Origin: Archaeoglobales archaeon | GTDB lineage: Archaea > Halobacteriota > Archaeoglobi > Archaeoglobales > Archaeoglobaceae | DNA: 11,093 nt | Direction of reading: 5' to 3' | NCBI GenBank assembly: GCA_003663055.1 | Contig: QMZF01000011.1 | Span: 1 to 11,093, forward strand | Shown here: positions 7,878 through 11,093 of the stretch, piece by piece | Layout of the letters: every line of letters starts with the position of its first letter | How positions within the stretch are numbered: the stretch's first letter is position 1 | Made by a program: the position numbers and the translations under genes | Notes under the pieces: model-generated | Database searches by the model: none | What the model was told of the DNA's origin: nothing | Seen by the model: only the letters and a program-made list of their open reading frames with translations

Positions 7878-8432
7878 ATGTACAAGTTTGTTATCGACAT
7901 CCATTCGAACCTCTGCATAAAGTGCAAGGGATGCGAGGCTATATGCAAGAACTACAACGATGTTCCGGAGGGTGTGTTTAGAATAAAGGTTATTACAATT
8001 AATGAAGGTAAACCGGGGCAGCTCAACGTACCCATGCCTTGCATGCACTGCAACGACCCGCCGTGCATGAAGGTTTGCCCGATGAACGCCATATACAAGC
8101 GGAGCGATGGAATAGTACTTGTTAACAAGGACAAGTGTATTGGATGTGGCTACTGCAGCTACGCATGTCCTTTCGGCGCTCCGCAATTTGAAGGCAGTGG
8201 AGCGTTTGGAACGAAGGGTAAGATGGATAAGTGCACATTTTGCGTGCAGCCTTACAAGCAGAAGGATGAGAATGGAAACATCATAGAGAGAGAACCAAGG
8301 CCTATGTGCGCCATAGTGTGTCCGACCGGAACTCTGCTTGGAGGAGATGCAGCGAAGATCAGCCAAGAACTCAGAGAGAGAATTAGCGGATATGCTGCTC
8401 GTGGCATGCTTGAAAACCTGTTTATGGTGTAG
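7878..8432 (+). CDS. fdhB: Formate dehydrogenase iron-sulfur (beta) subunit
   Basis: A 184-residue electron-transfer protein with exactly 16 cysteines in four groups: 13/16/19/23, 55/58/63/67, 87/90/93/97 and 119/122/144/148. This is the pattern of four [4Fe-4S] clusters shared by the beta subunits of formate dehydrogenases and related DMSO reductase family enzymes. It would carry electrons from the catalytic subunit to the cytochrome b. It has no signal peptide of its own and would be exported with the folded alpha subunit through Tat. E. coli FdnH has a C-terminal membrane anchor, but this protein ends soon after the last cluster motif and has none. Membrane contact must therefore come from the cytochrome or the small membrane protein encoded next. 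The Shine-Dalgarno site GGGGGTGAT at 7866-7874 overlaps the fdhA stop, suggesting coupled translation. Confidence 0.93.
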   Translation: MYKFVIDIHSNLCIKCKGCEAICKNYNDVPEGVFRIKVITINEGKPGQLNVPMPCMHCNDPPCMKVCPMNAIYKRSDGIVLVNKDKCIGCGYCSYACPFGAPQFEGSGAFGTKGKMDKCTFCVQPYKQKDENGNIIEREPRPMCAIVCPTGTLLGGDAAKISQELRERISGYAARGMLENLFMV

Positions 8433-8442
8433 GTGATAGGAG

Positions 8443-8751
8443 ATGTGGAAGGTACTCGTAGCTTTAATAGTCGGACTGCTTGCGGTTTCCCCGCTCCTCA
8501 TAGGAATTGCTACGGTTGGCCCCTTGGGTGGGAAGTACATAACCGAAAACAACTATCGCCACTTTTCGCCCTACGAAAGGTCTACAGTTTATGCACTCGT
8601 TAACGACATCATGCTATACTTAAACAGGATACTTGAAATACTTATCACAATCGGAGCTTTCTTCGTCTTCATAATGACCGTGCTCGAGTACTGGAAGTTC
8701 GACAAGATGTACAAGCTCGAACAGCAGCATCACGGAGGTGGGAAGCATTGA
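8443..8751 (+). CDS. Small two-helix membrane protein, likely split N-terminal part of FdhC
   Basis: A 102-residue protein with two predicted membrane helices, at about 4-25 and 62-83, and a polar loop between them containing YRHFSPYERSTVYALV. The tail is rich in His and Gly (HHGGGKH) and charged. It has no haem-binding cysteine motif and no cluster ligands. Bacterial formate dehydrogenase gamma subunits of about 300 residues often begin with a signal-like helix, an external segment and one extra helix before the cytochrome b core; this protein matches that layout as a separate gene. This is an inference from topology and gene order. It begins 10 bases after fdhB, with AGGTGAT at 8431-8437 as ribosome binding site, and its stop overlaps the start of the cytochrome gene by four bases. 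It probably anchors or stabilises the complex. Confidence 0.8.
   Translation: MWKVLVALIVGLLAVSPLLIGIATVGPLGGKYITENNYRHFSPYERSTVYALVNDIMLYLNRILEILITIGAFFVFIMTVLEYWKFDKMYKLEQQHHGGGKH
8734..8740 (+). promoter_or_regulatory. Shine-Dalgarno site that fixes the TTG start of the cytochrome gene
   Basis: GGAGGTG lies seven bases before TTG at 8748. It is the only strong site here, and the TTG overlaps the preceding stop as TTGA. This supports the unusual TTG start, which also keeps the first haem-ligand helix complete. Confidence 0.75.
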
Positions 8752-9662
8752 CCCAGCTCCTAAGATTTTCACCTGCGCAAAGAGCTGCGCACTTCCTCGT
8801 GTCACTTTCAGGAATGCTTTTGCTAATCACCGGCTTGCCGATAACGTTTAGCGATCAGCTTCGATGGGTTATAGACCTCATGGGCGGTTCTGTCGTTACG
8901 ATGCTCATTCATAGGATGTGCGGACTCATACTTGCTTTCAGCCTAGCTTTCTTCGGCACGTACTTCTTGCTCGAAAGGATAACGGAGGGAAGAAGAGACT
9001 CCAACTTGACGTTCACCCTTGGATTCTTCATACAGCTCGGTAAGGACATGGCTCAAGATATGCTCTGGACATTCGGGCTTGTAAAAGAAAGGCCGGTTTC
9101 GGGCAAGTACGACTGGGTCATGGTTGCAGACATCATGTCTGTCCCAACCTTCTGCTTGGTAGAAGTTATCACCGGAGCGATAATGTGGTTCCCGTTCCCG
9201 CTGCTCCAGGCCAATCCAGGACTGTTCTTCGTCTTTAGAGTAATACACGTTGCTGTAGCCATCTTTGCAATCTTCTTCGTCTTCGCCCACGCAACGATCC
9301 TGCACTTCACTCCAGGCAACTTCCCGATAAACATGGGAATATTCTCTGGCCTAATACCGAAGCACAAGGCTGAAGGAGAGTTTCCAGCATGGATACCCGT
9401 AGCAAAGAAGTTGGAGGTTCCAGAAGAGCACTACACCTTCCACCCAATAGGCTACGTTGTTGGAGCGATTGCGTGCGGCATAATGGGACTTACAGCCTAC
9501 GTCGTCTACCTTCTGAGGGAGGAGGGGCTTGCAGGCTTCAGACTTCTACAGGAAAGCGGTGCGGCGTTTGTTGCGCTAAACGGAGTAATACTGGTCTTTA
9601 TAGTCTACGTAATACTGACGTTCTACGGAATAAGCAAGGCTCTGTCAAAGTCTAGAGCGTAA
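8748..9662 (+). CDS. fdhC: Formate dehydrogenase cytochrome b (gamma) subunit
   Basis: A 304-residue integral membrane protein that would take electrons from the beta subunit through two b-type haems to a quinone. Membrane helices lie at about 12-34, 50-75, 126-149, 160-184, 233-255 and 273-293. Likely haem ligands are His15, His55, His167 and His181. Their spacings (40 and 14 residues) nearly match those of the four ligands in E. coli FdnI (39 and 14). The first four helices form the usual core. The last two, after about residue 230, are beyond the 217-residue FdnI and contain no histidine within the helices. The gene starts at TTG, overlaps the previous stop by four bases, and closes the operon. 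Its 3' end overlaps the convergent chaperone gene by 11 bases. Related thiosulfate reductase or hydrogenase cytochromes share this fold; the formate assignment comes from the operon. Confidence 0.88.
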   Translation: MTQLLRFSPAQRAAHFLVSLSGMLLLITGLPITFSDQLRWVIDLMGGSVVTMLIHRMCGLILAFSLAFFGTYFLLERITEGRRDSNLTFTLGFFIQLGKDMAQDMLWTFGLVKERPVSGKYDWVMVADIMSVPTFCLVEVITGAIMWFPFPLLQANPGLFFVFRVIHVAVAIFAIFFVFAHATILHFTPGNFPINMGIFSGLIPKHKAEGEFPAWIPVAKKLEVPEEHYTFHPIGYVVGAIACGIMGLTAYVVYLLREEGLAGFRLLQESGAAFVALNGVILVFIVYVILTFYGISKALSKSRA

Positions 9663-10245
9663 GCAGTCTTTTTATTACCAATTTTTCCATTTCTATAAAT
9701 CCTCTCAAAATTTTGGAGACACCGCGATAGAACTTCGCTTCGCTACAGCTTTCAACTGCACTGCAAAACTTAAAGACCCATTTTAACAGCTCTTCCTCAA
9801 AAAACACGTTCTGCTTTTTTATGTCCTTATCGTTGCTAGTTTCCGCCATAAAGAGTAGCTCTATTCCAATGTGGTCTGCAGGCTCGTTTGCGTTCAGTTT
9901 GTAGCCTGCGTCAAAGAATCTCTCCCTTATCCTCAATGTTACAACTCCGTACGGTGAGTCGTTTTCGTAACTCGACTGATAAGGCGAAACTCTGGCATCT
10001 GGAGCTGCGAAGAGCTGCGTGTATTCAACCCTAACACTCTTTGCGAAATCCTCAAAAGCCGGAAATGATGCAGCATATTTCCTAATTTCTTCAAGTCCTT
10101 CCCGAATCAGCGGATGTGGCGGGAGTGGAATTTCAACACCATCATATATATCCCTCAAAAACTCATCTCGAGGATAGTTGAGGAATAGCTGGCCCAGCAG
10201 CGAATACATAGCCCTCCTCCCATTCATAATTTCCTCAATCCCCAT
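9652..10245 (-). CDS. TorD-family molybdoenzyme chaperone
   Basis: A 197-residue, mostly helical cytosolic protein of the TorD/DmsD/NarJ family. These chaperones bind the Tat signal or body of a molybdoenzyme and hold it back until the cofactor is inserted. Diagnostic motifs are EYTQLFAAP at 74-82, SPYQSSY at 87-93 and EPADHIGIELLFM at 121-133. The length is normal for the family and there is no signal peptide. The only molybdoenzyme in view, the Tat-exported FdhA, is the obvious client. The equivalent TorD-like gene also lies near formate dehydrogenase genes in some Campylobacterota. The start is well supported by AGGAGG at 10258-10253, seven bases before the ATG. The gene follows the ferredoxin-like gene by 22 bases and is probably co-transcribed with it. 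Confidence 0.88.
   Translation of the reverse strand: MGIEEIMNGRRAMYSLLGQLFLNYPRDEFLRDIYDGVEIPLPPHPLIREGLEEIRKYAASFPAFEDFAKSVRVEYTQLFAAPDARVSPYQSSYENDSPYGVVTLRIRERFFDAGYKLNANEPADHIGIELLFMAETSNDKDIKKQNVFFEEELLKWVFKFCSAVESCSEAKFYRGVSKILRGFIEMEKLVIKRLLTL
9668..9693 (+). terminator. T-run cluster, likely terminator of the formate dehydrogenase operon
   Basis: Just past the fdhC stop the plus strand has TTTTT at 9669-9673 and again at 9682-9686, with more T's by 9692. U-rich tracts of this kind end archaeal transcripts. They lie within the coding sequence of the opposing chaperone gene, since there is no intergenic gap. Confidence 0.4.
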
Positions 10246-10267
10246 CGTTCAACCTCCTTTTCTCTTT

Positions 10268-11093
10268 CTACTCTTTCCCACCGGTTTCTCCCTCTTTCTC
10301 CTCTTTACCCTCTGCTTCCCTTCCTTTTACAATTTCTTCATAGGCAGCCTCGAGTATGATTCTGGGTCTGCATTCGGGACAGAAGAGCATTGAATTTTTT
10401 CCCACAACTTTACTCAATTTTTCGTACGCAGGCCTTGAAATGTGGGGCTTTCCACACGCTGGACAGTGTATCATCTCAACTTGGTAGATTGCTTCCTCGC
10501 TAAGCCTTGAAAAGTCAAGAACCTTTTTGAGAACTATTGCCCCCTCCGGACACGCTTTTTCGCAAAGCCCACAGGCAAAGCATAACGCGTGTGTGAAGAA
10601 GAGCAAGCCCTTTTCGACGTCCCTCCTAATCGCTCCTGACGGACAGAAAAACGTACATGTCTGACATAGCGTACAATTCGCTATTTCCAGCATGCCAAAT
10701 TGTTCGTTCTCAAACTTGTCTTCAACGAGAGCAAACTCTTCCTTCAGAAGAGAGCAAAGAGCGAACCAAGCTTCCCTTTTATTCTTGAAATTCTTTGTTC
10801 TCCATTCTGCAATTTTTTTGTTAAGCTTTGGAACTTTACCCTTGCTTTTGCCAACGCCATCAAAACCTGCAACCTCAATGCCGTCGAATCCAAAAGCCTT
10901 GAGTGTTTGACTCGCTATTTTAATGCAATCACTTCTGAGCTTTTCACACTTATAAACCGTCACCTTTTTCCCCTTTAACGCCGCATACAAGAGCTCGATC
11001 TCGCTGAGAGAATTGACGCATGGAACAACTATAGGTGAAACTTCCGGAAGTTTTCCGTTATAGCCGTATAGATCCTTTAAAGCGTGTTCGCAG
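10268..11093 (-). CDS. Ferredoxin-like iron-sulfur protein, 5' end outside window
   Basis: The frame stays open to the right edge, so at least 274 residues are visible and the true start lies beyond. Numbering from the first visible residue, a double ferredoxin domain has CTLCQTCTFFC at 140-150 and CFACGLCEKAC at 171-181, giving two [4Fe-4S] clusters. It is followed by two CxxC pairs, at 210/213 and 238/241, that resemble a zinc ribbon. The N-terminal part has cysteines at 1, 25, 49 and 56 (VPCVNSL, YKCEKLRSDC), recalling but not proving an MvhD-like cysteine domain. The C terminus is a low-complexity Glu/Lys/Gly tail. A TTG at 10990-10988 could be mistaken for a start, but it has no ribosome binding site and coding continues upstream of it. 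With the TorD-like gene next to it and the formate dehydrogenase operon opposite, a role in maturation of that enzyme or in cytosolic electron transfer is likely, but unproven. Confidence 0.85.
   Translation of the reverse strand, partial: CEHALKDLYGYNGKLPEVSPIVVPCVNSLSEIELLYAALKGKKVTVYKCEKLRSDCIKIASQTLKAFGFDGIEVAGFDGVGKSKGKVPKLNKKIAEWRTKNFKNKREAWFALCSLLKEEFALVEDKFENEQFGMLEIANCTLCQTCTFFCPSGAIRRDVEKGLLFFTHALCFACGLCEKACPEGAIVLKKVLDFSRLSEEAIYQVEMIHCPACGKPHISRPAYEKLSKVVGKNSMLFCPECRPRIILEAAYEEIVKGREAEGKEEKEGETGGKE

Noticed and set aside
10988..10990. TTG as the start of the ferredoxin-like protein
   Set aside because: The frame upstream is open to the edge of the window with protein-like sequence (VVPCVNSLSEIEL) and the TTG has no Shine-Dalgarno site, so the gene is cut by the window.
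1..11093. CRISPR array, tRNA, rRNA or insertion sequence
   Set aside because: I saw no regularly spaced direct repeats, no cloverleaf-like gene, no rRNA-like segment, and no transposase or terminal inverted repeats in the window.

Overview
The window looks like part of a euryarchaeal chromosome, most likely from a thermophilic anaerobe of the Archaeoglobales type. This is an inference from five things: moderate GC, archaeal TATA/BRE-like promoters, Shine-Dalgarno sites matching the archaeal GGAGGTGAT consensus, an XPD-like iron-sulfur helicase, and a Tat-exported respiratory molybdoenzyme operon. The exact genus cannot be read from the sequence.

Left edge (1-575): AT-rich, with no intact gene of normal size. 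Both strands carry short coding-looking stretches interrupted by a frameshift or a stop. They look like decayed small genes; one resembles the end of a PIN-domain toxin.

Minus-strand pair (576-3037): a MoxR-class AAA+ ATPase followed after 29 bases by a protein with a C-terminal von Willebrand A (VWA) domain and an intact MIDAS site. Together they look like an archaeal RavA/ViaA-type chaperone pair. Divergent from it is a 601-residue superfamily 2 helicase of the XPD/DinG type with four iron-sulfur cysteines (3090-4895). The 52-base gap holds one TATA-like element placed almost equally far from both start codons.

Formate dehydrogenase operon (4931-9662, plus strand): a clear TATA box and strong Shine-Dalgarno sites lead four tightly packed genes. 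They encode a Tat-exported catalytic subunit (molybdopterin guanine dinucleotide, one [4Fe-4S] cluster, catalytic Cys183/His184/Arg375), a 16-cysteine electron-transfer subunit, a 102-residue two-helix membrane protein, and a di-haem cytochrome b. Formate would be oxidised outside the membrane and electrons passed through five [4Fe-4S] clusters and two b haems to the quinone pool. The two membrane genes together resemble a single long gamma subunit of bacterial enzymes, so gamma appears to be split.

Convergent accessory operon (9652-11093, minus strand): a TorD-family chaperone, preceded by a ferredoxin-like protein that runs off the right edge. Their position against the dehydrogenase operon suggests roles in maturation or electron transfer for that enzyme. 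The last cytochrome gene and the chaperone gene overlap tail to tail by 11 bases.
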